From Thermodesulfobacteriota bacterium (GTDB taxonomy: Bacteria > Desulfobacterota > DSM-4660 > Desulfatiglandales > HGW-15), in assembly GCA_025454125.1 (NCBI GenBank), contig JALOPA010000030.1:1-9130 (forward strand): DNA of 9,130 nucleotides. The letters run 5' to 3'. Positions 1-6,645 of this stretch are shown one piece after another. Numbering within the stretch: the first letter of the stretch is position 1; every line of letters starts with the position of its first letter. The position numbers and the translations under genes were made by a program. The notes beneath the pieces were generated by a model that was given only the letters and a program-made list of their open reading frames with translations, was not told the DNA's origin and made no database searches.

Positions 1-822
1 TTCTGCAATCTTCGCCAGCGCGTCTTCTACACCGATGTTGTTCGTCGACTGTGCCTGTGTCGTTACATCGTAGCCCGTCCGGCGGGCCTGAGGGACAAGA
101 AGGAATTCTCCAGCACGATCCTGATCCCCTGCAGAAATGAAAAGGGCAACGTCGAGGCTGCGCTCACCCGGCTCCCCCCTTTTGGATCGCACCAGGAAAT
201 CATTTTCGTAGAAGGGGGATCCACGGATGGCACGAGGGAAGAAATCCAGCGCGTGATGGAGAAGTATCCTCAAAAGGACATCAAGCTCGTGGTCCAGCAG
301 GGTCAGGGCAAGGGCGACGCGGTGCGGAGCGGGTTCTCATTCGCAAGAGGAGACATCCTGATGATCCTGGACGGCGATCTCACGGTCCCGCCCGAAGACC
401 TGCCCAAGTTCTACCGGGTGCTGGCGGAGGACGTGGGGGAATTCGTGAACGGGTGTCGTCTGGTTTATCCCATGGAGAAACAGGCCATGAGGATTCTGAA
501 TCTGCTCGGGAACAGGTTCTTCTCTTTCATGTTCACCTGGATTCTCAATCAGCGGTTCAAAGACACCCTGTGCGGCACCAAGGCCCTCTTCCGCGAAGAC
601 TACGCGAAGATCCAGGCGAACCGGGCCTATTTCGGGGACTTCGATCCTTTCGGCGACTTTGATCTCATTTTCGGGGCCTCCAAGCTCAACCTCAAGGTGG
701 TCGAAGTGCCGATCCGGTATCGAGAACGCACCTACGGAAGCACCAACATCAGCCGCTTCAGGCACGGGTGGCTGCTGTTGAGGATGACGCTTTTCGCGTT
801 CAGGAAGATAAAGGCGATTTGA
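1..822 (+). CDS. Methyltransferase/glycosyltransferase family 2 fusion protein, 3' part
   Basis: The frame is open from the window edge to TGA 820-822, giving 273 visible residues and no in-frame ATG, GTG or TTG before codon 85, so the start lies upstream. From about residue 38 it is a GT2 (GT-A fold) enzyme of the dolichol-phosphate-mannose-synthase type: STILIPCRNEKGNVEAAL opening strand, EGGSTDGT, the metal-binding DGD at residues 124-126, and DTLCGTKALFR. The stretch before it (LCLCRYIVARP) resembles the linker of known bifunctional proteins with an N-terminal class I SAM methyltransferase domain; that domain would lie outside the window, so the fusion is inferred. No multi-spanning membrane tail is seen. 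Likely role: transfer of a sugar from a nucleotide-sugar to a lipid carrier or glycan on the cytoplasmic face. A second methyltransferase gene follows after 24 bases, probably co-transcribed. Confidence 0.88.
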   Translation, partial: FCNLRQRVFYTDVVRRLCLCRYIVARPAGLRDKKEFSSTILIPCRNEKGNVEAALTRLPPFGSHQEIIFVEGGSTDGTREEIQRVMEKYPQKDIKLVVQQGQGKGDAVRSGFSFARGDILMILDGDLTVPPEDLPKFYRVLAEDVGEFVNGCRLVYPMEKQAMRILNLLGNRFFSFMFTWILNQRFKDTLCGTKALFREDYAKIQANRAYFGDFDPFGDFDLIFGASKLNLKVVEVPIRYRERTYGSTNISRFRHGWLLLRMTLFAFRKIKAI

Positions 823-846
823 AATGCCTCGAGGCCACCGTCTCCC

Positions 847-1578
847 TTGAAGGCTGCAAGCCAGGACATTCTCGCCGAGAGAAGGGCCAAATGGACATCC
901 AAGCCTATTCTCCAAAAGCTCTATTCCAGATGGTACGGGCACATTCAGGACGTCCTGAGGCCCGGCAGGACGCTCGAACTGGGAGGGGGGAGCGGAAACC
1001 TGAGCGGTTTCCTGCCTGAAGCGATCACTTCGGACATCGTCTTTGAGCCTTGGCTGGACGCGGTGATGGATGCCCAGGCGATTCCCTTCAGAGAGGAAAG
1101 CCTGGACAACGTGGTCCTCTTTGACGTGTTGCACCATCTCGCGGCGCCGGCCGTTTTTTTTCAGGAAGCGCAGAGGGTCTTGAGACCCGGCGGAAGAGCC
1201 GTCCTGATGGAGCCGTATGTCTCCTGGCTGTCTTATCCGGTCTATCGATTTCTTCACGCGGAGGGGATGACGTGGGACACGGACCCGTTCCGGGACCGGT
1301 CCACACAAAGCAAAGAGCCTTTTGAAGGGAATCAGGCCATCCCGACTCTGATGTTTCAAAAGCAGCAGAAGAAATTCAGCGAGATATTTCCCCGGCTCCG
1401 GATCATCCGGCAGCAGTTCATGGATAGTCTTCTCTACCCCCTGAGCGGAGGATTTCACAATCCCAGCCTGTGCCCGCTCTTCCTGTGGAGGCCCCTGGAG
1501 AGCCTGGAGAGGGTGCTGAGCCCCTTCAGCCGGTTCCTGGGGTTCCGGCTTTTCGTGGTTCTGGAGAAATCCTCCTAA
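847..1578 (+). CDS. Class I SAM-dependent methyltransferase
   Basis: A 243-residue Rossmann-fold methyltransferase of the Methyltransf_11 kind. Visible motifs are motif I LELGGGSGN (43-51), the DAQAIPF segment typical of motif II (75-81), DVLHHL (93-98) and VLRPGGRAVLMEP (111-123). The last 120 residues are more divergent and probably set the acceptor. The start is TTG 847: the frame is closed by the previous gene's TGA at 820-822, and no in-frame ATG or GTG precedes motif I. GAGG at 831-834 is a usable ribosome binding site 12 bases upstream. Lying 24 bases after the fusion glycosyltransferase, it probably methylates a sugar or lipid-linked intermediate of the same glycan; the substrate cannot be read from the sequence. 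Confidence 0.88.
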   Translation: MKAASQDILAERRAKWTSKPILQKLYSRWYGHIQDVLRPGRTLELGGGSGNLSGFLPEAITSDIVFEPWLDAVMDAQAIPFREESLDNVVLFDVLHHLAAPAVFFQEAQRVLRPGGRAVLMEPYVSWLSYPVYRFLHAEGMTWDTDPFRDRSTQSKEPFEGNQAIPTLMFQKQQKKFSEIFPRLRIIRQQFMDSLLYPLSGGFHNPSLCPLFLWRPLESLERVLSPFSRFLGFRLFVVLEKSS

Positions 1579-1616
1579 TGCAGGCCTTTGGCCGCAGCCA
1601 AACCCGCCTGCTGTCT

Positions 1617-1696
1617 GAGGCTTGAGGATCGCTTCGCTTGAGGTTTGAGGCAAAACCGTTCTTGCCTCCGACCTCTGACCTCCAACCTCCAACTTC
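1617..1696 (+). repeat. Degenerate heptamer repeats in inverted blocks
   Basis: The spacer 1579-1763 has no credible gene. GAGGNNN heptamers occur at 1617-1630 (GAGGCTT, GAGGATC) and 1640-1653 (GAGGTTT, GAGGCAA). They face a tandem block on the complementary pattern at 1662-1696: TTGCCTC, CGACCTC, TGACCTC, CAACCTC, CAACTTC. Segments 1640-1653 and 1662-1675 form an inverted repeat matching at 12 of 14 positions around an 8-base loop. The 7-base period is directly visible. Origin (slippage or a dispersed repeat family) is unknown. Confidence 0.75.
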
Positions 1697-1717
1697 TCCG
1701 CAGGTCGCAGAGAAGTT
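1691..1717 (+). repeat. Small perfect inverted repeat upstream of a GT4 gene
   Basis: AACTTCTC at 1691-1698 is the exact reverse complement of GAGAAGTT at 1710-1717, with an 11-base loop. The left arm uses the last heptamer of the preceding block. No T-tract follows, so it is not an intrinsic terminator by itself. It sits 47 bases before the next start codon. Confidence 0.5.
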
Positions 1718-1763
1718 ACGCTCTAAGACTCTCACCTTCCTTTGGTAATGGGAGTCAGGGGAG

Positions 1764-2885
1764 ATGTCGCTTCAGATGAAACTTAGCGTTCTCTTCATCC
1801 TGTCAGACCTGGAAACCGGAGGCGCCCAGAGGGTCATTCTCAGGCTTCTGACCCATCTGGCCGGCAACGAGTTTGAGTGTCACATGGCGGTCATCCGCAG
1901 CCAGGGCCCGCTGCGCCGGGAGATCCCAAGGGATGTGACGGTCCACGACCTCGATGCAAAGAGGGTTAGGTATGCACCCCTGAAAATCCTGGGGCTCTGC
2001 TGGAGACTCAAGCCCAGCGTGTTGGTTTCCACTCTAGGGCATCTGAACATCGCCCTCTTGATGCTCAAGCCCTTGCTGCCTCGGGCCACTCGTTTGGTCG
2101 TTCGTGAGGCCAATACGCCGAGCGTGCGACTCCAGCACACCTCGGCCCCCTTGCTCTACCGTCTTCTATACAGAAAAACCTATCCTCTGGCCGACAGGGT
2201 GGTCTGCAATTCGGAGTACATGCGACGGGATCTGGTGGAACGGTTCTCCCTGAAAACGAGGAAGATCCAGGTGATCTCCAACCCTGTGAACCTTGAGAGA
2301 ATCAAAGAGGAGAGCGAAAACGCAGGCAATCCCTATGAGCAGAAAGACGGAAACCTTGTCGCCGTGGGAAGGCTTCATTATCAGAAGGGTTTTGATCTTC
2401 TTCTCAGGGCATTTGAGAAAGCGTGGCACAAGGACCTTCGCCTCAGGCTCACCCTGGTGGGAGACGGGCTGGAGCGGCAAAGACTGGCAAAGCTCGCCGA
2501 GCGCCTGAAGGTCAGAGACAGGGTGACCTTTGCCGGCCACCGAGACAACCCTTTCCCCTACATGCATCACGCCGATCTCTTCGTGTCCTCTTCCCGTTGG
2601 GAAGGGTCTCCCAACACGGTGCTGGAGTCCCTTGCTTGCGGCACCCCGGTCCTGGCCTTCAACTGTCCCGGAGGGACGGCCGAGATCCTTCGGGAAGGCG
2701 AGAACGGATGGCTGGTCCAGGAAGGGGACTGGGAAAGGCTCGGGCAGAAGATCACCGAGGTTATCGACGCCAAGCAGAGTCTGAAGACAGGGCTTCTTCC
2801 GGCGCAGTACCGGATCGAGAGGGTCACGGCGATGTGGGAAGGGTTGTTTGCGGAACTAACGAAAAGCGGCGTGAGGGAACGTTGA
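1764..2885 (+). CDS. Glycosyltransferase family 4 (GT-B fold) protein, first of four
   Basis: A 373-residue cytoplasmic GT4 enzyme of the usual length. The N-terminal domain opens with LFILSDLETGGAQRVILRL (the GGAQ loop binds acceptor or phosphate in this family). The C-terminal nucleotide-sugar domain shows SNPVNLERI (172-180), VGRLHYQKGFD (201-211), LVGDG (231-235) and the canonical EX7E motif EGSPNTVLE with E280 and E288. It presumably adds a sugar with retention of configuration to a lipid-linked glycan; donor and acceptor are not predictable. Two ATG codons compete: 1764 has GGAG at 1751-1754, and 1776 gives a start MKLSVLF more typical of the family, with GGGGAG at 1758-1763 about 12 bases upstream. 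It follows a repeat-rich 185-bp spacer, so it may have its own promoter, though none is convincing. Confidence 0.92.
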   Translation: MSLQMKLSVLFILSDLETGGAQRVILRLLTHLAGNEFECHMAVIRSQGPLRREIPRDVTVHDLDAKRVRYAPLKILGLCWRLKPSVLVSTLGHLNIALLMLKPLLPRATRLVVREANTPSVRLQHTSAPLLYRLLYRKTYPLADRVVCNSEYMRRDLVERFSLKTRKIQVISNPVNLERIKEESENAGNPYEQKDGNLVAVGRLHYQKGFDLLLRAFEKAWHKDLRLRLTLVGDGLERQRLAKLAERLKVRDRVTFAGHRDNPFPYMHHADLFVSSSRWEGSPNTVLESLACGTPVLAFNCPGGTAEILREGENGWLVQEGDWERLGQKITEVIDAKQSLKTGLLPAQYRIERVTAMWEGLFAELTKSGVRER

Positions 2886-2896
2886 CGGCCCTAAGG

Positions 2897-2940
2897 GACT
2901 TTTTACGAGTCCATCAGCATTGACGGGTTTGTAAGAAGTC
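2897..2940 (+). repeat. Outer hairpin next to a REP-like element
   Basis: GACTTTTTACGA (2897-2908) pairs with TTGTAAGAAGTC (2929-2940): ten Watson-Crick pairs plus two G-U pairs, loop of 20 bases. It lies 16 bases before the GC-rich paired hairpin element at 2957-3036, and together they fill most of the 158-bp spacer. It looks like one end of a larger composite repeat. No matching outer hairpin is seen beside the second copy of the element. Confidence 0.55.
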
Positions 2941-2956
2941 CGAAAACGCCTTTTTC

Positions 2957-3036
2957 CGTCATTCCGGCGAAAGCCGGAATCCAGTGTTTTCAACTTATTA
3001 TGGATTTCCTGGACCCCGGCTTTCGCCGGGGTGACG
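2957..3036 (+). repeat. REP-like paired hairpin element, copy 1
   Basis: Two 28-base arms (2957-2984 and 3009-3036) are inverted copies differing at four positions, separated by 24 bases. Each arm is itself a perfect small hairpin: ATTCCGGC-GAAA-GCCGGAAT on the left, CCCCGGC-TTTC-GCCGGGG on the right. The differences are paired within each arm (TT/AA against CC/GG), so the local hairpins are kept. A second copy with the same asymmetry lies at 5354-5424. The ATTCC...GGAAT core recalls neisserial dRS3-type repeats in form only. Confidence 0.9.
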
Positions 3037-3043
3037 GTTTTTT
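3014..3043 (+). terminator. Possible intrinsic terminator made by the repeat's right arm
   Basis: The stem CCCCGGC-TTTC-GCCGGGG (3014-3031) is followed, after six bases, by a run of six T (3038-3043). The gap between stem and T-run is longer than in a standard Rho-independent terminator, and the T-run abuts the next ATG, so termination is likely partial at best. It could reduce read-through from the first GT4 gene into the next. Confidence 0.3.
3028..3034 (+). promoter_or_regulatory. Shine-Dalgarno supplied by the repeat element
   Basis: GGGGTGA inside the right arm of the hairpin element lies 9 bases before ATG 3044 and matches the anti-Shine-Dalgarno pairing sequence well at GGTGA. No other purine-rich site is near this start. 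Because GGGG is also the 3' half of a stable stem (3014-3031), translation of the downstream gene could be limited by that structure. This is inferred from sequence only. Confidence 0.5.
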
Positions 3044-4198
3044 ATGAACGCAACATTGAAACCCATCAAAATCGTACACCTGATCACAGAGCTCAACACG
3101 GGCGGCGCCGAGCAGATGCTTCACAAACTCGTGACGCGCATGGATCCCAGGGCTTTCTCGCCCCTGGTCGTCTCCATGGCCGGTCGAGGGCCGGTCGGAG
3201 AGAGGCTGGCGGCCGACGGGGTCCCTGTCCTGGAACTGGGCATGCGCTTGGGGCGGCCCAATCCAGCGGGGCTGCTGAAGTTTTGCCGTTTGCTGCGAAA
3301 GGAGAAGCCTGATGTTCTCCAAACATGGCTCTATCACGCAGACCTCCTCGGGCTCATTGCCGGAAAAGCCTCGGCCGTGAAAAGAATCGTGTGGGGGATA
3401 CGATGTTCGGACATGGATTTGAGAAACTACAGCCCCCTGACCGCGCTCACCGTGTGGTCGAGCGCGAGGTTGTCCCGCTTCCCACATGCTATCCTCGTGA
3501 ATTCGGAGAAGGGCAAAGAGGTTCACGAAAAAAGAGGCTACTCCACCCGTCGGATGACGGTCATTCCCAACGGTTTCGATATCGAACGATTCCGGCCGGA
3601 TGCGGCGGCGAGGGCGTGGCTTATTGAACAACTGGGTCTCCGTCAAGAGGACTCACTCATTGGCTTCGTGGCCAGGTTCGATCCCATGAAGGATCATGCG
3701 ACTTTCTTCAGGGCCGCCTCGTCGCTGGCTGCGGCGGAAGATTCCGTGCATTTCGTCCTCGCCGGAGACGGCATGGCGGCTTCGAATGCACAGGTCACGG
3801 CGCTGATGGATTCGGGCATCCGGGACAAGGTCCACCTGCTCGGCCGGAGGGAGGACGTGCCGAGACTCCTCGCGGCCATGGACATCGCGACGTCCGCCTC
3901 CGCCTACGGGGAGGGCTTCTCCAATGCTGTGGGGGAGGCCATGGCCTGCGGCGTTCCGTGCGTGGTCACCGACGTGGGGGATGCCGGGGCGCTTGTGGGG
4001 GATACGGGCGTGGTGATTCCTCCTCGATCACCGGGACGTCTTGCCGAGGCATGGGCCCGGCTGCTCGGTATGGGCGAGGAGCAAAGAAAGAGGCTGGGCG
4101 AGGCCGGCCGGGCCCGGGTGCTGGAGAGGTATGAGATCGGCGCGGTGGTGCGCCGGTTTGAGACCTTCTACACGGAGCTGCAAAGGGCGGAAGGTTGA
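3044..4198 (+). CDS. Glycosyltransferase family 4 (GT-B fold) protein, second of four
   Basis: A 384-residue GT4 protein with a complete two-domain layout. Visible features are IVHLITELNTGGAEQML (10-26), TWLYHADLLG (94-103), which is common in O-antigen and capsule GT4 enzymes, VIPNGFDIERF (173-183), VARFDPMKDH (209-218), LAGDG (239-243) and the EX7E motif EGFSNAVGE (E290, E298). No signal peptide or membrane segment is evident. ATG 3044 follows directly on the T-run of the repeat element, and its binding site lies inside that element. An in-frame repeat reading frame ends at TGA 3045-3047, overlapping this start (ATGA). The 3' end overlaps the next gene by four bases, so these two are surely translated together. 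Confidence 0.92.
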   Translation: MNATLKPIKIVHLITELNTGGAEQMLHKLVTRMDPRAFSPLVVSMAGRGPVGERLAADGVPVLELGMRLGRPNPAGLLKFCRLLRKEKPDVLQTWLYHADLLGLIAGKASAVKRIVWGIRCSDMDLRNYSPLTALTVWSSARLSRFPHAILVNSEKGKEVHEKRGYSTRRMTVIPNGFDIERFRPDAAARAWLIEQLGLRQEDSLIGFVARFDPMKDHATFFRAASSLAAAEDSVHFVLAGDGMAASNAQVTALMDSGIRDKVHLLGRREDVPRLLAAMDIATSASAYGEGFSNAVGEAMACGVPCVVTDVGDAGALVGDTGVVIPPRSPGRLAEAWARLLGMGEEQRKRLGEAGRARVLERYEIGAVVRRFETFYTELQRAEG

Positions 4199-5295
4199 AG
4201 CTCCTCCTTTCCACTCCGATTTTTGAGATGGCGGGCGGCGGCGCAGAGAATTTTGCCTTTCGCCTGAGCAGGGCCCTGTCGGACCGGGGGCACGAGGTGC
4301 ACGTGGTCACGGATCGGGGCGGGCCTGTGCCGGGGGTCTCGGTCTATCACGGCATGAAGCGGATCGACGCGGTGCTTGCAGAGGTGCGGCCCGACCTGTC
4401 TGTAGACTGGGGATTCAATCACCCTTCGGATCTTCACCGTCTGGGAGGCGGCGCGCATCAATACTTTCTCGACCATTCCCTGAACGCGTACCACGGGCTT
4501 CTTCGATGGTACAAGAGGCTTCGAAGCCGGTCGCCGAAGCACACCGCCATCATTCGCAAACAGGTGGGACTGCTTCGTCGCCCCGGCGCGTTTTTTCTCG
4601 CCAACTCCCGTTTCGCCGCAGACCAGGTTGTCGCCGCGGGCGCCAGCGCCGAATCGGTCGGCGTGCTGCACAACGGCGTGGACACAGGCCTGTTTCGCCC
4701 TGCAAAGGGAAGGGGGGCCGCGGACAGGCTCAGGGCAAGGTGGGGGCTCCAGCCTTCGGACGTGGCCGTCCTCTTTGTCGCCCACAACCTCCTGCTCAAG
4801 AATTTCGCTCTCCTGCGGGACATCTTCCAGGATCGGGTCGCCCGGTCCCCCGGGATGAAGCTGATCGTCGTTGGGAAACGGAGACCGTCCCTCATGCCGC
4901 ACAACAGCGTCTACGCCGGAGAGCTGGACGACATGGTGACCTGTTACCAGGCGGCGGATGTCCTGGCGCATCCCACCTTTTTTGATTCCTGCGCCAACGT
5001 GGTCTTCGAAGCCATGAGCAGCGGTCTGCCTGTGGTGGTCAGCAATGTTTGTGGGGCTCACGAGCTCGTGGACGAGGGCAAGTCCGGATTTGTCTTGCCG
5101 GTAAGCGGAAACAAGAGAGAGGTCAAGGATCAGTGGCTGACCACGCTCCAAACGCTGGGCCAGGATGAGGGGCTGCGGCGTCGCATGGGGGCAGGCGGCC
5201 GGGAAGCGATGCTTGACAACGATTTCGGAGTTTATGTCACGCGTCTCGAAGGGGTCATGAAGCAGGTGCTGGAGCGGAAGCAAAAACAGGTTTGA
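4195..5295 (+). CDS. Glycosyltransferase family 4, WaaG/RfaG-like, third of four
   Basis: A 366-residue GT4 protein. It begins at TTG 4195 in a TTGA overlap with the preceding stop (4196-4198); AAGGG at 4182-4186 is a fitting ribosome binding site, and MKLLLSTPIFEMAGGGAENF is a typical family start. Further motifs are LHNGVDTGLFRP (158-169), VAHNLLLKNF (195-204) and AHPTFFDSCANVVFEAMSSG (258-277). The first Glu of EX7E is Asp here (D264, E272). The AHPT..D.CANVV.EAM pattern and the GFNHPSD region resemble the LPS core glucosyltransferase I group (WaaG/RfaG), which acts on inner-core heptose at the cytoplasmic membrane face. Family placement is sound; WaaG function is a suggestion only. Confidence 0.9.
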   Translation: MKLLLSTPIFEMAGGGAENFAFRLSRALSDRGHEVHVVTDRGGPVPGVSVYHGMKRIDAVLAEVRPDLSVDWGFNHPSDLHRLGGGAHQYFLDHSLNAYHGLLRWYKRLRSRSPKHTAIIRKQVGLLRRPGAFFLANSRFAADQVVAAGASAESVGVLHNGVDTGLFRPAKGRGAADRLRARWGLQPSDVAVLFVAHNLLLKNFALLRDIFQDRVARSPGMKLIVVGKRRPSLMPHNSVYAGELDDMVTCYQAADVLAHPTFFDSCANVVFEAMSSGLPVVVSNVCGAHELVDEGKSGFVLPVSGNKREVKDQWLTTLQTLGQDEGLRRRMGAGGREAMLDNDFGVYVTRLEGVMKQVLERKQKQV

Positions 5296-5353
5296 AACCA
5301 AGAAGCCATGCGTGTTTTCGAATGGTTGAGATAAATTCCGATCTTCTCTTTTG

Positions 5354-5424
5354 TGTCATTCCGGCGAAAACCGGAATCCAGAAACATCAAGGTATTCTGG
5401 ACCCCGGCCTTCGCCGGGGTGACG
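5354..5424 (+). repeat. REP-like paired hairpin element, copy 2
   Basis: Arms at 5354-5381 and 5397-5424 are near-identical to those of copy 1 in the same orientation, with a 15-base centre. The left arm carries GCGAAAACCGG (one substitution weakening its small stem) and the right arm CCCCGGC-CTTC-GCCGGGG. It lies in the 171-bp spacer between the third and fourth GT4 genes and again reads on the plus strand as VIPAKTGIQ...LDPGLRRGD. No T-run follows. The rest of the spacer (5296-5353 and 5425-5466) shows no recognised site apart from GGGTGA at 5458-5463 just before the next start. Confidence 0.9.
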
Positions 5425-5466
5425 ATCTTCTCGGTTCATTCATTTGTTCGGTTCGTTGGGTGAAGA

Positions 5467-6645
5467 ATGCCTGAGCGCAGGCCCCTAATTGTCCACACCG
5501 AGTGCTCGGACGGCTGGGGCGGCCAGGAGATCCGGATCATGGAGGAACTCCGTGGCATGAGGCGGTACGGCTGTGCAACGGCCCTCATTGCCCCTGCGCA
5601 CAGCCGCCTTTTCTCTCGCGCTCGGGCAGAGGGGTTTGAAGTTCACGCGGTCCGGTTCGGCAGCAAGGGAGACCTGCCCTCATGGGTTCGCCTCTTCAAA
5701 CTGATCGCCCGACTCAAGCCGGACGTGCTCAACACCCATTCCTCGGATGACAGCTGGATGGCAGGGCTGGCGGCTCGCGTGCTCGGAGTGCCTCTCGTCA
5801 TCAGGACAAGACATGTGAGCACGCCCATCGGCTCGGCCTTCAGCTACAAGGCCTTCCCTCATCGGATCCTGACGACCAGCGAGGCGATTCGGGAGAGTCT
5901 GGCCGACTGCGGAATCCCTCCAGAGAGGATCGTCGCGGTTCCCACCGGAATTGACTCAGACCGGTTCCGCTTTTCCTCGGCTTGGCGAAAAGAGATCAGG
6001 GAAAAACACGGGTTCTCTGAGGAGGACCTTCTCGTGGGCAACATCTGTGTCCTGAGAAGCTGGAAGGGCCTTGATTTTTTTATCGACACCGCGGCTCAGA
6101 TGCCCCCGCCGTTCAAGTTTATTCTGGTCGGCGACGGACCGCAGCGGGTGCGGCTCCAGGACACAGCCAAGGGAATGGGGCTGGAAGGCCGGCTGATTTT
6201 CCCCGGCCATCAGGAAGAGATCGAGAAATATTTCTCCGCGCTGGACCTTTACTTCTTCACTTCCTATGCGAATGAGGGCGTTCCTCAGTCCCTGCTTCAG
6301 GCCCGGAGCGTGGGGCTTCCTCTGGTGGTGTGCCGCACGCCCTCGGTGCTGGAAACCCTGAGGGGCGTGGAGGACGTGATTCCTGTGGACCATGGGGATA
6401 TCGCCTCGGCCTGTGCGTCGCTGAAGACAGCGATCCGCATGATCCGGGTCCCTGAGAATCGACGGCAAGAAAGACATGAGCGGGTTCGGGCGACGCACAG
6501 CCTGGAGGGCATGCTCGAGAAGCTCCGGGAACTATATGGGCAGTGGGGGATTGGAGTCCCGGCCATGCCTCAGGACGGCCATGGCGTGGCCCATGAGGAT
6601 CATGGAGAGCCAGGCGAACTCGTTCGCAAAAGAACAGTTGAATGA
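5467..6645 (+). CDS. Glycosyltransferase family 4 protein, fourth of four, with antisense-overlap tail
   Basis: A 392-residue GT4 protein. ATG 5467 is the first start after an in-frame TGA at 5461; GGGTGA at 5458-5463 is a close-set ribosome binding site. Motifs are VHTECSDGWGGQEIRI (9-24), THSSDDSWMAGLAA (90-103), VPTGIDSDRF (158-167), LRSWKGLDFFI (196-206), LVGDGPQR (220-227) and EGVPQSLLQ (270-278). The second residue of EX7E is Gln (Q278), a variant I recall in some GT4 subgroups and not clear evidence of inactivity. A normal family C-terminus would fall near residue 357 (LRELYG). The remaining 35 residues are read antisense to the ligase gene's 3' end and look like run-on without domain character. 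Confidence 0.88.
   Translation: MPERRPLIVHTECSDGWGGQEIRIMEELRGMRRYGCATALIAPAHSRLFSRARAEGFEVHAVRFGSKGDLPSWVRLFKLIARLKPDVLNTHSSDDSWMAGLAARVLGVPLVIRTRHVSTPIGSAFSYKAFPHRILTTSEAIRESLADCGIPPERIVAVPTGIDSDRFRFSSAWRKEIREKHGFSEEDLLVGNICVLRSWKGLDFFIDTAAQMPPPFKFILVGDGPQRVRLQDTAKGMGLEGRLIFPGHQEEIEKYFSALDLYFFTSYANEGVPQSLLQARSVGLPLVVCRTPSVLETLRGVEDVIPVDHGDIASACASLKTAIRMIRVPENRRQERHERVRATHSLEGMLEKLRELYGQWGIGVPAMPQDGHGVAHEDHGEPGELVRKRTVE

Noticed and set aside
1581..1594. GGCC-TTT-GGCC short palindrome after the methyltransferase as a terminator
   Set aside because: The stem is only four pairs and no T-run follows.
337..1692. 451-codon open frame on the minus strand across the fusion protein and methyltransferase genes
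   Set aside because: It is antisense to two genes with clear motifs, shows no domain, is rich in Pro/Arg/Gly as expected for a GC-rich shadow frame, and spans the end of one gene and the spacer.
4168..5301. 377-codon minus-strand frame opposite the third GT4 gene
   Set aside because: It is a mirror frame of a well-supported GT4 gene and has no recognisable domain or ribosome binding site.
2957..5424. CRISPR array made of the repeated hairpins
   Set aside because: There are only two copies, 2.4 kb apart, each made of inverted arms, with no spacer periodicity and no cas genes.
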